Made by a program: the position numbers and the translations under genes. Shown here piece after piece: positions 27,226 to 36,574 of a DNA stretch of 64,000 nucleotides (the first letter of the stretch is position 1; the number at the start of each line of letters is the position of its first letter). Source of the stretch: Marixanthomonas ophiurae (GTDB lineage Bacteria > Bacteroidota > Bacteroidia > Flavobacteriales > Flavobacteriaceae); contig NZ_QVID01000001.1 in assembly GCF_003413745.1 (NCBI RefSeq), positions 1,054,001-1,118,000 on the forward strand. The letters are read 5' to 3'. The notes below the pieces were generated by a model, which saw nothing but the letters and a program-made list of their open reading frames with translations, did no database searches and was not told the origin of the DNA.

Positions 27226-30200
27226 ATGTACCTGATTTTTGACACCGAAACAACCGGATTACCTAAGCGATGGAACGCTCCAGTAACTGATACCGACAAC
27301 TGGCCAAGATGTATACAGATAGCTTGGCAGCTACACGATGCAATGGGGAATGTCATTGAGCATCAAGACTACTTAATACAGCCGGAAGGTTTTACCATCC
27401 CGTTTGATGCGGAGAAAATTCATGGAATTTCTACTGCCTTAGCACAACAAAAAGGTATTCCTTTAGCTGATGTTGCTGAAAAATTCGCAGAAGCTTTATC
27501 CAAAACAAAATTTGTAGTGGGTCAAAATGTAGGTTTCGATCTTAACATAATGGGAGCAGAATTCCACCGTTTGGAAATGCATAACCCATTGCCACAATTA
27601 CCCGTTTTAGACACCTGTACCGAAACTACCGCACAATTGTGTCAAATTCCCGGAGGTCGAGGCGGTAAGTTTAAATTGCCGACGCTAACCGAGTTGCACG
27701 AGTTTTTGTTTAACAAGCCTTTTGCTGAAGCCCACAACGCAACTGCCGATGTGGAAGCAACTACTCGGTGTTTTTTAGAGTTGGTTAGAAGAAATATCTA
27801 CACTGAAAAAGAACTAGATGTACAGCCAGATTATTTCGAGAAGTTTTCAGAAGAAAATCCAAAAGAGATTGAATTAATTGGTTTAAAACACATTAATCTT
27901 AAAAAAGCTTCTGAAAAAATAAGGAAAGAAATTGAGGCAGCGACACAGACTGAAACCATTTCTTCCGAAGAAATAAAAGAAAACATTGCTACGCTTGAAG
28001 AAACGGCTTTTTCACACCTTCATAACCATTCGCAGTTTTCTATTTTACAATCCACTTCATCTACTCAAGACTTGGTAAATGCAGCTATTAAAAATGAAAT
28101 GCCCGCCGTAGCGCTTACTGATAGTGGGAATATGATGGGGGCTTTCCATTTTACAAAAGCGGTAAATTCATATAACGCAGGTCTTCCCGAAGAAGAAAAA
28201 CACAAAGAATTAAAAGCAATTGTTGGATGTGAATTTTTTGTTTGTGAGGATCATCTTAACAAAAACCACAAAGACAATGGCTACCAAGTTATTTTGCTGG
28301 CTAAAAACAAAAAAGGCTACCACAATTTGGCCAAAATGGCTTCGATTGCTTATATCGAAGGGTTTTACTATGTACCGCGTATAGATAAAAATGTAGTTGA
28401 GAAGTATAAAGAAGATATTATAGTGCTTACCGGTAGTTTGTATGGGGAAGTACCTGGAAAAATATTAAACGTAGGTGAGCATCAAGCGGAAGAAGCATTA
28501 ATCTGGTGGAAAGAGCAATTTGGTGACGATTTGTATGTAGAAATTATGCGTCATAATCAAGAAGATGAAAAACGCGTAAACACCGTTTTAATTGAGCTGG
28601 CTAAAAAGCATGAGGTGAAATTAGTGGCGTGCAACAACACCTATTATATTGACAAGGAAAATGCCAACGCTCACGATATTTTACTCTGTGTAAAAGATGG
28701 TGAAAAGCAAGCTACGCCCATTGGTAGAGGTCGTGGGTATCGGTATGGATTGCCAAACGATCAATATTACTTTAAGTCTCAGGAGGAAATGAAAAACCTC
28801 TTTAAAGACCTGCCAGAGGCGATTAGCAACATTTCAGAAGTTGTCAATAAAATTGAATCGTATACGCTGGCAAGAGACGTTTTGCTTCCTAAGTTTAGTA
28901 TTCCTGACGAATTTCAAGATCCAAAAGATGCTGAAGACGGCGGAAACCGAGGTGAAAATGCATACCTAAAATACCTAACCTTTAAAGGTGCTGAAAAGCG
29001 CTATCCAGATATCACCCCTGAAATTGAAGAACGCCTTAATTTTGAATTGAGCGTAATTGAAAACACAGGATATCCGGGTTATTTTTTAATTACCGAAGAT
29101 TTTATTCGTGAAGCTCGAAATATGGACGTTTCGGTAGGGCCGGGACGTGGATCTGCTGCCGGTAGTGCCGTGGCATATTGTTTGGCAATTACGAATATTG
29201 ATCCAATTAAGTACGACTTGCTTTTTGAGCGTTTCTTAAATCCGGATCGTGTGAGTATGCCTGATATTGATATTGATTTTGATGATGAGGGCCGAAGCCG
29301 GGTGATGGATTATGTGATTGAAAAATACGGTGCAAATCAAGTAGCGCAGATTATCACCTATGGTACGATGGCGGCGAAGTCTTCCATTCGAGATACCGCT
29401 CGGGTGTTGGATTTACCATTGAATGAAGCCGATAGGATTTCGAAGTTGATTCCGAATATGACCAAGCTGAATAAGATTTTCGGTATGAGTGAGCAGGAAT
29501 TGCGAAGTAAATTTAGAAGTGATGAACTTCCTAAGGTTAATGAATTATTGAACCTTTCAGAAGGAAGTGATTTAGAAGCCGAAACCATCAACCAGGCTAA
29601 AATATTAGAAGGATCGGTTCGAAATACTGGAATTCATGCGTGTGGAGTAATCATAACCCCAGACGATATTACCAACTTCGTGCCTGTTGCCTTGGCAAAA
29701 GATTCCGATTTATATGTAACCCAGTTTGACAACTCGGTAGTGGAAAGTGCCGGTTTGTTGAAAATGGATTTCTTGGGATTGAAAACCTTGACCCTAATTA
29801 AGGACACGGTTAAAATTGTAAAACACAAACACAATATAGATCTCGATCCAGATAGTTTTCCGCTAGACGATGAAGAAACCTATGCGCTTTTCCAGCGTGG
29901 GGAAACGGTAGGGATATTTCAGTATGAATCTGCAGGGATGCAGAAGTATATGAAAGAGCTAAAACCTACCGTTTTTGCCGATCTTATTGCAATGAACGCG
30001 CTGTATCGTCCGGGTCCATTAGAATATATTCCAAGTTTCATTCGAAGAAAAAACGGAGAGGAAGAAATTGAATACGACCTTCCAGCGATGGAAGAATATT
30101 TACAAGAAACCTATGGAATTACGGTTTATCAAGAGCAAGTGATGCTGTTGTCGCAAAAGCTAGCTGATTTCAGTAAAGGTGACGCCGATGTCTTGCGGAA

Positions 30201-31578
30201 AGCAATGGGTAAAAAGCAAAAAGCCGTACTGGATAAAATGAAACCACGTTTTATTGAAAACGCTTCCAAAAAAGGGCATGATGCCGAAAAATTAGAAAAA
30301 ATTTGGAAAGACTGGGAAGCATTTGCAAGTTATGCGTTTAACAAATCGCACTCTACTTGCTATGCTTGGATTGCTTATCAAACAGCCTATTTAAAAGCTC
30401 ATTACCCTGCTGAATATATGGCAGCGGTGCTTTCTAATAATATGAACGATATTAAGCAGGTGACCTTTTTTATGGAAGAATGCAAACGGATGGGCATGAC
30501 AGTTTTAGGGCCCGATGTAAATGAATCCTTCTATAAATTTACAGTAAATGATCAAGGAAATATCCGTTTTGGAATGGGTGCTGTTAAAGGGGTTGGTGGT
30601 AATGCCGTGGCTACTATTGTTGACAACAGAAAAGACGGAAATTACAAATCTATTTTTGATTTAGCTAAGCGAATTGATTTACGAGCGGCCAACAAAAAAG
30701 CCTTTGAAAGTCTAGCATTGGCAGGTGGTTTTGATAGCTTTGATACCCACCGCGCGCAATACCTACACGATGAAGGCGATGGGGTGATGTTTGTTGAAAA
30801 GGTGTTGAAGTATGCTTCAAAATATCAGGAAACGCAAAACTCGTCTCAAGTAAGTCTGTTTGGTGAAGCCAGCGATGTGCAAATTCCTGAACCGGAAGTT
30901 CCACCATGTGAAGAATGGGGAACGATGAAAAAATTAAAATTAGAGAAAGATGTAGTTGGGGTTTATATTTCTGGACATCCGTTAGACGATTTCAAATTAG
31001 AGATGAAATATTTTACAAACTGTAAAGTTTCAGATTTTAATGAACTTGAAAAGTTTGTAAATAGAGAGCTAAGTTTTGGTGGAGTAGTGAGCGATGTGCA
31101 ACACCGGGAATCAAAAGCCGGTCGTGGCTGGGCTATTTTTACAGTTGAAGATTATAATGACAGTTATGAGTTTAAAATTTTCGGAGAAGATTATTTAAAA
31201 TTACGCCACTTTTTGGTGCCTAATTCTTTTATCTACGCACGGGTTTTTATAAAAGAGGGATGGACAAACCGAGATACAGGTAAAAAGAGCGAGCCACGCA
31301 TTCAGTATTCGAGCATGTTGCAGTTACATGATGTAATGGAAAAACACTCCAAGAAACTAACGATACGCATGCCTTTGGAAGATCTTGAAAATGATAGAAT
31401 AGACCGTTTAAAGGATTTGTTTACTATTCATAAGGGAGAAAAACAGCTACACTTTCTGGTGTATGAGATGGCAGATAAGGTAAAATTGAACATGCCAAGC
31501 CGAACTCAAAAAATTGAAATTAATAAAGAGCTTTTAGACGAATTACAGCAAGAACAGGTAAATTTCAGGCTCAATTAA
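27226..31578 (+). CDS. dnaE: DNA polymerase III subunit alpha with N-terminal proofreading domain
   Basis: The replicative polymerase, 1450 residues. Residues 1-190 are a DnaQ-like DEDDh exonuclease (YLIFDTETTGLPKRW; HNATADVEATTRCF); from about residue 263 comes the PHP domain (HLHNHSQFSILQ), then the polymerase core with PGRGSAAGS and the catalytic PDIDIDFDD near residue 680, YQEQVMLLSQ, and C-terminal HhH and OB-fold regions. E. coli DnaE (about 1160 residues) lacks the exonuclease, which is a separate subunit there. The fusion is typical of Bacteroidota. Confidence 0.95.
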   Translation: MYLIFDTETTGLPKRWNAPVTDTDNWPRCIQIAWQLHDAMGNVIEHQDYLIQPEGFTIPFDAEKIHGISTALAQQKGIPLADVAEKFAEALSKTKFVVGQNVGFDLNIMGAEFHRLEMHNPLPQLPVLDTCTETTAQLCQIPGGRGGKFKLPTLTELHEFLFNKPFAEAHNATADVEATTRCFLELVRRNIYTEKELDVQPDYFEKFSEENPKEIELIGLKHINLKKASEKIRKEIEAATQTETISSEEIKENIATLEETAFSHLHNHSQFSILQSTSSTQDLVNAAIKNEMPAVALTDSGNMMGAFHFTKAVNSYNAGLPEEEKHKELKAIVGCEFFVCEDHLNKNHKDNGYQVILLAKNKKGYHNLAKMASIAYIEGFYYVPRIDKNVVEKYKEDIIVLTGSLYGEVPGKILNVGEHQAEEALIWWKEQFGDDLYVEIMRHNQEDEKRVNTVLIELAKKHEVKLVACNNTYYIDKENANAHDILLCVKDGEKQATPIGRGRGYRYGLPNDQYYFKSQEEMKNLFKDLPEAISNISEVVNKIESYTLARDVLLPKFSIPDEFQDPKDAEDGGNRGENAYLKYLTFKGAEKRYPDITPEIEERLNFELSVIENTGYPGYFLITEDFIREARNMDVSVGPGRGSAAGSAVAYCLAITNIDPIKYDLLFERFLNPDRVSMPDIDIDFDDEGRSRVMDYVIEKYGANQVAQIITYGTMAAKSSIRDTARVLDLPLNEADRISKLIPNMTKLNKIFGMSEQELRSKFRSDELPKVNELLNLSEGSDLEAETINQAKILEGSVRNTGIHACGVIITPDDITNFVPVALAKDSDLYVTQFDNSVVESAGLLKMDFLGLKTLTLIKDTVKIVKHKHNIDLDPDSFPLDDEETYALFQRGETVGIFQYESAGMQKYMKELKPTVFADLIAMNALYRPGPLEYIPSFIRRKNGEEEIEYDLPAMEEYLQETYGITVYQEQVMLLSQKLADFSKGDADVLRKAMGKKQKAVLDKMKPRFIENASKKGHDAEKLEKIWKDWEAFASYAFNKSHSTCYAWIAYQTAYLKAHYPAEYMAAVLSNNMNDIKQVTFFMEECKRMGMTVLGPDVNESFYKFTVNDQGNIRFGMGAVKGVGGNAVATIVDNRKDGNYKSIFDLAKRIDLRAANKKAFESLALAGGFDSFDTHRAQYLHDEGDGVMFVEKVLKYASKYQETQNSSQVSLFGEASDVQIPEPEVPPCEEWGTMKKLKLEKDVVGVYISGHPLDDFKLEMKYFTNCKVSDFNELEKFVNRELSFGGVVSDVQHRESKAGRGWAIFTVEDYNDSYEFKIFGEDYLKLRHFLVPNSFIYARVFIKEGWTNRDTGKKSEPRIQYSSMLQLHDVMEKHSKKLTIRMPLEDLENDRIDRLKDLFTIHKGEKQLHFLVYEMADKVKLNMPSRTQKIEINKELLDELQQEQVNFRLN

Positions 31579-31689
31579 GACAGAAATACTATCAACAAAA
31601 ACAATAAACCTATTACTTAAAGTAATGTTAGGGCTGTAAGGTTTAGCCTAAAAAATGACTACTTTTGCATAACAATAAAAAACAAAATT

Positions 31690-32007
31690 ATGGCTTTAGA
31701 AATAACTGATGCAACATTTGACGAAACCGTTTTAAAAAGTGATAAACCGGTAGTAGTAGATTTTTGGGCAGCTTGGTGTGGACCATGTAGAATGGTAGGA
31801 CCAATCATCGATGAGATAAGTAAAGACTACGAAGGCAAAGCTGTTGTAGGTAAAGTTGACGTTGACGCAAATCAAGAATTTGCAGCTAAATACGGCGTTC
31901 GTAATATTCCAACAGTATTGGTTTTCAATAAAGGAGAACTAGTTGGAAGACAAGTAGGTGTTGCGCCTAAAAATGTATATGAAGAAGCGATTGATCAGCT
32001 TTTATAA
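31690..32007 (+). CDS. trxA: Thioredoxin
   Basis: A 105-residue cytosolic thioredoxin with the redox site WCGPC (Cys30, Cys33), the cis-proline region NIPTVLVF and FWAAW ahead of the site. It reduces protein disulfides using thioredoxin reductase. A TACTTTTG box (31660-31667) about 23 bp upstream matches the -7 consensus, and a terminator follows, so it is transcribed alone. Confidence 0.95.
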   Translation: MALEITDATFDETVLKSDKPVVVDFWAAWCGPCRMVGPIIDEISKDYEGKAVVGKVDVDANQEFAAKYGVRNIPTVLVFNKGELVGRQVGVAPKNVYEEAIDQLL

Positions 32008-32040
32008 GAAGAAAATTGAAAAAGAAAAATTAAGTTGAAA

Positions 32041-32070
32041 AGGCTTGGCGATTTGCCGAGCCTTTTTTTA
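32041..32070 (+). terminator. Terminator of trxA
   Basis: AGGCTTGGC (32041-32049) pairs with GCCGAGCCT (32055-32063) with one G-T pair, followed by a T7 run. Confidence 0.88.
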
Positions 32071-32124
32071 TTTTTAGTAAGTTTACAAGAAGTACATAAA
32101 CACAAGTGTTTTAAAACAAATAAT

Positions 32125-32676
32125 ATGGAAAAAGAAAAAGTATATAAAGTACAAGATAAAATAGATAACCAGCTTTTAAGCGAACGAAAAGTGTTTCTTT
32201 GGGGACAAGTAGATGATAAAAGTGCCCGTCACGTAGTAGATAGATTATTGTATTTAGATTCATTAAGTAACGAGGAAATTAAATTTTACATCAACAGTCC
32301 AGGAGGGTATGTAACCTCAGGTTTTTCAATGTACGATACGATTAAACAGATTAAAAGCCCTGTTTCAACTATTTGTACTGGTTTGGCAGCTTCTATGGGA
32401 AGTATTTTATTGTCAGCTGGAGAAAAAGGGAAACGATATATTCAGCCTAATGCTCGGGTGATGATACATCAGCCAAGTGGAGGAACAAGAGGACCTGCAA
32501 GTGATATTGAAATTACGGCTCAAGAAATTTTAAAGACGAAAGAATTAAGTGCTCAAATTTTAGCCGATAATTGTGGTCAAAAGGTTGAAAAAGTAATGAA
32601 AGATTTTAACCGTGATCATTGGATGGATGCTGAAGAAAGTGTTGCCTATGGTATTGTGGATGGAGTATTAAAATAA
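32125..32676 (+). CDS. ClpP-family serine protease subunit
   Basis: A 183-residue ClpP with the catalytic triad visible as Ser90 (GLAASMGS), His115 (VMIHQPSGG) and Asp164 (FNRDHWM), and the NSPGGYV substrate loop. The ATG at 32125 is chosen because any earlier in-frame start would lie upstream of the trxA terminator. It forms a proteolytic barrel with a Clp ATPase. It is not beside tig or clpX and is probably a second ClpP paralogue; which ATPase it serves is unknown. Confidence 0.9.
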   Translation: MEKEKVYKVQDKIDNQLLSERKVFLWGQVDDKSARHVVDRLLYLDSLSNEEIKFYINSPGGYVTSGFSMYDTIKQIKSPVSTICTGLAASMGSILLSAGEKGKRYIQPNARVMIHQPSGGTRGPASDIEITAQEILKTKELSAQILADNCGQKVEKVMKDFNRDHWMDAEESVAYGIVDGVLK

Positions 32677-32688
32677 AAGTCACCTCGC

Positions 32689-33621
32689 GTGGATCTTCAA
32701 AAAGAAATAAATGAAATAACCGGATTTAAAAACTTAGAACTGCTTGCAAACCAAGTGGTAGAAGGTTTTATTTCCGGTTTACATAAAAGTCCATTCCACG
32801 GATTTTCAGCAGAATTTGCTGAACATAAAATTTATAATCAAGGCGAAAGCACCAAACATATAGATTGGAAATTGTTTGCCAAAACCGATAAGCTGTATAC
32901 AAAACGATATGAAGAAGAAACCAATTTGCGATGCCATATAATTATTGATAACAGTAGTTCGATGCATTATCCTAAGATAAAGCAATTTGGGATCAATTCT
33001 TTAAATAAAATAGGGTTTACGGCTTTGGCTTCTGCTGCAATCATGAACCTACTAAAAAGACAACGAGATGCAGTAGGGATGAGTATTTATAGTAATGAAT
33101 ACGAGTTTTACGCCAATGAAAAAGGTAGCGAACGGCATCACCAAATGCTATTAGGAAAGTTAAATGAAGCGATACAAAAGACTGCAGAAAAGAAAACAAC
33201 AAAAACCTATTCGCACCTACACTTAATCGCTGAAAAACTAAAAAGGCGTTCGTTGGTTTTTTTATTTACCGATATGTTTCAAAGCGATGCTGAAGAAGAA
33301 GCTTTGTTTGAAGCATTGCAGCATTTAAAATACAATAAGCACGAAGTGATTCTGTTCCATACTTTCGATAAAGAGAAAGAACAGAATTTTAATTTTAGTA
33401 ATCGCCCGAAGCGCTTTGTAGATGTAGAAACAGGTGAGCATATTAATTTATATGCCGAAAACATTAAACAATCTTATGAAACTGCTGTAGCTAATTATTT
33501 TTCAGAATTAAAATTGAAGTGCGGTCAATACCGAATTAAGTATGTAGCAGCTGATATTAATGAGAGTTTCAATAAAATTTTGACTACCTATTTAGTAGAG
33601 CGTCAAAAGTTTGGGGGATAG
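32689..33621 (+). CDS. DUF58 domain protein
   Basis: A 310-residue protein of the DUF58 family, with ESTKHIDWKLFAKTDKLYTK followed by a von Willebrand-A-like segment (CHIIIDNSSSMHY) that could hold a metal-ion-dependent site (DxSxS). Members typically cluster with MoxR ATPases and BatA-type proteins, which are absent here. The start is GTG at 32689, 12 bp after the protease stop, so it is likely co-transcribed with it. Role unknown. Confidence 0.85.
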   Translation: MDLQKEINEITGFKNLELLANQVVEGFISGLHKSPFHGFSAEFAEHKIYNQGESTKHIDWKLFAKTDKLYTKRYEEETNLRCHIIIDNSSSMHYPKIKQFGINSLNKIGFTALASAAIMNLLKRQRDAVGMSIYSNEYEFYANEKGSERHHQMLLGKLNEAIQKTAEKKTTKTYSHLHLIAEKLKRRSLVFLFTDMFQSDAEEEALFEALQHLKYNKHEVILFHTFDKEKEQNFNFSNRPKRFVDVETGEHINLYAENIKQSYETAVANYFSELKLKCGQYRIKYVAADINESFNKILTTYLVERQKFGG

Positions 33622-33644
33622 AAGTAAATTTTTTTCAAAAAATG

Positions 33645-33675
33645 TTTGTCAGAATGAAAATGCGTGGTATATTTG
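33645..33675 (+). promoter_or_regulatory. Promoter of tRNA-Asp
   Basis: TTTG at 33645-33648, a 19-bp spacer and TATATTTG at 33668-33675 match the Bacteroidota housekeeping promoter exactly. Transcription should begin about 12 bp ahead of the mature tRNA end. Confidence 0.8.
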
Positions 33676-33694
33676 CCACCGCTAAGATAGCAAC

Positions 33695-33768
33695 GGTCTG
33701 GTAGTTCAGTTGGTTAGAATACCTGCCTGTCACGCAGGGGGTCGCGAGTTCGAGTCTCGTCCAGACCG
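33695..33768 (+). tRNA. tRNA-Asp (anticodon GTC)
   Basis: A 74-base cloverleaf: acceptor GGTCTGG (33695-33701) pairs with CCAGACC (33761-33767), discriminator G; anticodon stem CCTGC/GCAGG encloses CTGTCAC with anticodon GTC; T-arm GCGAG-TTCGAGT-CTCGT. CCA is not encoded. The integrase gene begins 230 bp downstream, so the 3' half is the likely attachment site of the integrated element and has been kept intact. Confidence 0.97.
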
Positions 33769-33792
33769 CTAAATGGGAAATCAAATTTCCTC

Positions 33793-33826
33793 AAAACCTT
33801 GTAAATCTTATGATTTGCAAGGTTTT
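33793..33826 (+). terminator. Hairpin downstream of tRNA-Asp
   Basis: A 15-bp stem (33793-33807 with 33812-33826, one G-T pair, loop TTAT) is followed by ATGTTTTTA. It probably terminates the tRNA transcript; being next to the integration site it could instead belong to the element's end. Confidence 0.65.
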
Positions 33827-33883
33827 ATGTTTTTAGGGCAATCATATAATTTCATATCATTTGCATCTAAAAGGTCACAAATC

Positions 33884-33964
33884 GTCAACATATTTTTTTA
33901 TCTGCGATTATGTTGACAGATTGACGTAACTTACTGGTGTTAGTATAGTTGATTTGACTTTCGT
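33884..33964 (+). promoter_or_regulatory. Integrase upstream region: inverted repeat and shared 15-bp element
   Basis: GTCAACATA (33884-33892) and TATGTTGAC (33909-33917) form a perfect 9-bp inverted repeat, and TTGACG follows at 33921-33926; such repeats suit integrase arm-type or regulator sites. At 33950-33964 lies TGATTTGACTTTCGT, whose exact reverse complement recurs at 53831-53845 ahead of the excisionase-like gene. Confidence 0.5.
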
Positions 33965-33998
33965 CTCACTAAATGTTTAATCATTAAAGACGACAATT

Positions 33999-35219
33999 AT
34001 GCGAACTTCATCAACATTTTCAATATTGTTTTGGGTGTACGGAAAACGTGCTGTAAACAACAAAGCAAATATCTACATTCGGGTTACCTTAAACGGTAAA
34101 CGTGTCAACATTAGTCTCAAGAAGAAAATCAATATTTCTACTTGGGATGAAAAACTACAAAGAGCAAGTGGGACCGATAAGGATTCCCGTATTCTCAATC
34201 TTTACTTGAACGAAGTACAATCAAAAGTATATAGGATTTACGAAGATTTCAAGAGGGATGAAGTGCCTTTCACTTCCCAAATGGTCAAAGCCAAATTTTT
34301 AGGCGAAGATAAAACACGTTTTTCCTTTCAAAACCTTGTTGATTACTACAATGAAAAGATGCAACATAAGTTGCATAGGAATACGATGGGTCAATATAAG
34401 ACCAGTCAACGTTATATGATGGAATATATTCTAAAGGAATACAAACTGACAGACATCCCACTTTTCAATCTTGAATATGGTTTTATCGTGGGCTTTGAAG
34501 ATTTTCTTCGGTCGTATGTACCTAAAAGCGGACAATCTAAAATTGGCAATAATACCGCAATGAAGCATATTAAGCGTTTACGCAGAATGGTTACTCTTGC
34601 CTATCGGATGAAATGGATTGAAAGAGACCCGTTTGTCAATTTTAAAATGAAAATTGAAAAGAAAGAACGTGGTTTCCTTACAGATTTTGAATTATTAAGT
34701 ATTGAAGATTTGTCTTCTTCCATAGAGCGTCTTATGGTTGTGAAAGATTTATTTGTTTTTAGTTGTTACACCGGTATTTCTTATGTTGACATTGTACAAT
34801 TAAATGAAGATAATATTGTAATGGGTATAGATGGTAGTCCTTGGATAATGGCCGAAAGAGTAAAAACAGGTGCACCATTCAAAATTCCACTATTACCCAA
34901 AGCTGCAATCTTAATAGATAAATACAAAGACCATTATAGAACCAATGACACATCCAATCTTTTGCCCAAGTTATCTAATCAGAAATTGAACAGTTATTTA
35001 AAGGAAATCGCTGACCTATGTGGTATCAAAAAAAACCTGACTTTTCATATGGCGCGCCATACTTTTGCTACCACAGTAACTTTAAGCAATGGTGTTCCAA
35101 TAGAGACAGTATCTAAATTATTAGGGCATACCAAACTATCCACAACACAAATCTATGCAAGGGTCGTTGAGAGGAAAGTGAGTGATGATATGGCGCTTCT
35201 CAAATCAAAAATTGGTTGA
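33999..35219 (+). CDS. Tyrosine recombinase / integrase (IntDOT-like)
   Basis: A 406-residue site-specific recombinase with an N-terminal Arm-binding region (residues 1-95), a SAM-like core-binding domain (about 105-205) and a C-terminal catalytic domain. Catalytic His350 and Arg353 (HMARHTFAT), His377 (LGHTK) and nucleophile Tyr386 (IYARV) are present. The first arginine, expected in TGLR, is Ser261 (YTGISYVD), as recalled for CTnDOT integrase. It should integrate and excise the element at the adjacent tRNA-Asp. Confidence 0.93.
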   Translation: MRTSSTFSILFWVYGKRAVNNKANIYIRVTLNGKRVNISLKKKINISTWDEKLQRASGTDKDSRILNLYLNEVQSKVYRIYEDFKRDEVPFTSQMVKAKFLGEDKTRFSFQNLVDYYNEKMQHKLHRNTMGQYKTSQRYMMEYILKEYKLTDIPLFNLEYGFIVGFEDFLRSYVPKSGQSKIGNNTAMKHIKRLRRMVTLAYRMKWIERDPFVNFKMKIEKKERGFLTDFELLSIEDLSSSIERLMVVKDLFVFSCYTGISYVDIVQLNEDNIVMGIDGSPWIMAERVKTGAPFKIPLLPKAAILIDKYKDHYRTNDTSNLLPKLSNQKLNSYLKEIADLCGIKKNLTFHMARHTFATTVTLSNGVPIETVSKLLGHTKLSTTQIYARVVERKVSDDMALLKSKIG

Positions 35220-35318
35220 TGAAATTTTATAAGCATTTACTAACTGTTGAAATCTTCAATTGAGATTTTAACAGTTTGCATTTTCATTCCACTACCTTTA
35301 CAGACTAAAATAGTGTGT

Positions 35319-36224
35319 ATGATTATAAAGGTAAAATGGGAAGATTTTAAAGAAGAAATCGATGGGTTTGTATCTACTGGAAATGCAATTGTCGATAAAT
35401 ATAGGTCTTCAAAAACAGAAGATGAATTTAATAATTTTAAGGAAGAAAAACAATCTTGGGAAAATACTGTTGTTAGCTATGTTCGAGCATCTTTTGAACC
35501 AGAAAACAGAAATTTTGCAAATGAGTTTAAAGCTCAAAGAGGATATAATACTGGCTTTAAATTAGGGACTGACCAAAAAATTAAAAATGAAATTCAAGCC
35601 CTAAAAGATGAAATCAACGGGCTTGACTACTACTTGAAAATGTTATTCATTTCAGATGCAATTGTAAGGCCAGATGAAATTGATTTGAATGAACGTCAAA
35701 ATCTTGACACCGAAGGCATACTCGAACTAATACTTTCAAAACTATATGACCTTTATAAAGATGGTAAATACCATTCTATTAACTGGATTCTTGAAGGCAA
35801 TGGAATTAAATTAAACGGTCGTGGCGAAGATTGGGACTATGGAAGAATGCTTGAAAACCGAGGATTTATTGAATGTATGAATGGCAGGAATGTAAATGCC
35901 AAACTGAAATTGGAAGGTAAATATGCCATTGAGCAATCAAGAAAAGCCCAGACAACGGACTATTCCAAAATTAGTAATTCCGATGAGGAACTGAAAGAAC
36001 TTATAAAACAGGTTCTCTCGAAAATTGAAGGTTTAGGTTTTGGACAGCAAATTATTTTCGACGAGTTCGATGAGCTTCGCGATGACATTCCGCATTTGAG
36101 CAAAAAGTCATTTGGTCAATTATTAAAATCGAAACTTGGCGATTTAGTAACAGCCAAGGCATTTGATAAGGCATTAGCGAGCGAAATATTCAAAGAATTT
36201 ACAAGTCAAGTATTGCCATTTTAA
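35319..36224 (+). CDS. Unrecognised protein next to the integrase
   Basis: A 301-residue soluble, strongly charged protein starting at the ATG at 35319 (MIIKVKWEDFKEE); no signal or membrane segment. Residues 1-110 look helical. The middle (GILELILSKLYDLYKDGKY, then MLENRGFIECMNG and LEGKYAIEQ) has the rhythm of a winged-helix fold, followed by a helical C terminus with GFGQQIIFDEFDELRDDI. I recognise no family. Its position between integrase and cargo is where ICEs often carry defence or maintenance genes, but no such function is shown. Confidence 0.7.
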   Translation: MIIKVKWEDFKEEIDGFVSTGNAIVDKYRSSKTEDEFNNFKEEKQSWENTVVSYVRASFEPENRNFANEFKAQRGYNTGFKLGTDQKIKNEIQALKDEINGLDYYLKMLFISDAIVRPDEIDLNERQNLDTEGILELILSKLYDLYKDGKYHSINWILEGNGIKLNGRGEDWDYGRMLENRGFIECMNGRNVNAKLKLEGKYAIEQSRKAQTTDYSKISNSDEELKELIKQVLSKIEGLGFGQQIIFDEFDELRDDIPHLSKKSFGQLLKSKLGDLVTAKAFDKALASEIFKEFTSQVLPF

Positions 36225-36244
36225 TTTATGAGGTTACGCAATAC

Positions 36245-36559
36245 GTGTTTTCAGATAAACAACGTATCTATGGTAAATCTACAGTTTCCTTCTTCGTAAA
36301 TAATCTTGAGCCAGATGATAGTGTAACACGAACTTTTGAGAGTGAAGATGAGACCGTGAATTGGCTTATGGACAATGACGATTACCCAAGAATGTTATTT
36401 GAAAACCTATTTCACACATCCAATTCTGTAATATTTCATTGCGGTGTTAAAGAGCCTATTACAAATTCCTATTCAAATGCTGTAAAAATTATATTGACAT
36501 TTTTCTTTCACAACAACCATACGCTATCAAACAAACTTCATCCACAAAGAGGCAGATGA
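36245..36559 (+). CDS. Doubtful small open frame (104 residues)
   Basis: A GTG-started frame coding a mildly acidic 104-residue product (RTFESEDETVNWLMDNDDYPR) with no recognised domain. No good start or promoter is seen, and the reading frame extends upstream of the GTG without an ATG, so it could be the remnant of a larger gene. If it is not real, the stretch 36225-36600 is non-coding. Confidence 0.3.
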   Translation: MFSDKQRIYGKSTVSFFVNNLEPDDSVTRTFESEDETVNWLMDNDDYPRMLFENLFHTSNSVIFHCGVKEPITNSYSNAVKIILTFFFHNNHTLSNKLHPQRGR

Positions 36560-36574
36560 TACATTAAATAGTGT

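Noticed and set aside
32035-32124. Earlier start for the ClpP-type protease
   Set aside because: The stretch contains the trxA terminator, and the family N terminus begins at the ATG at 32125.
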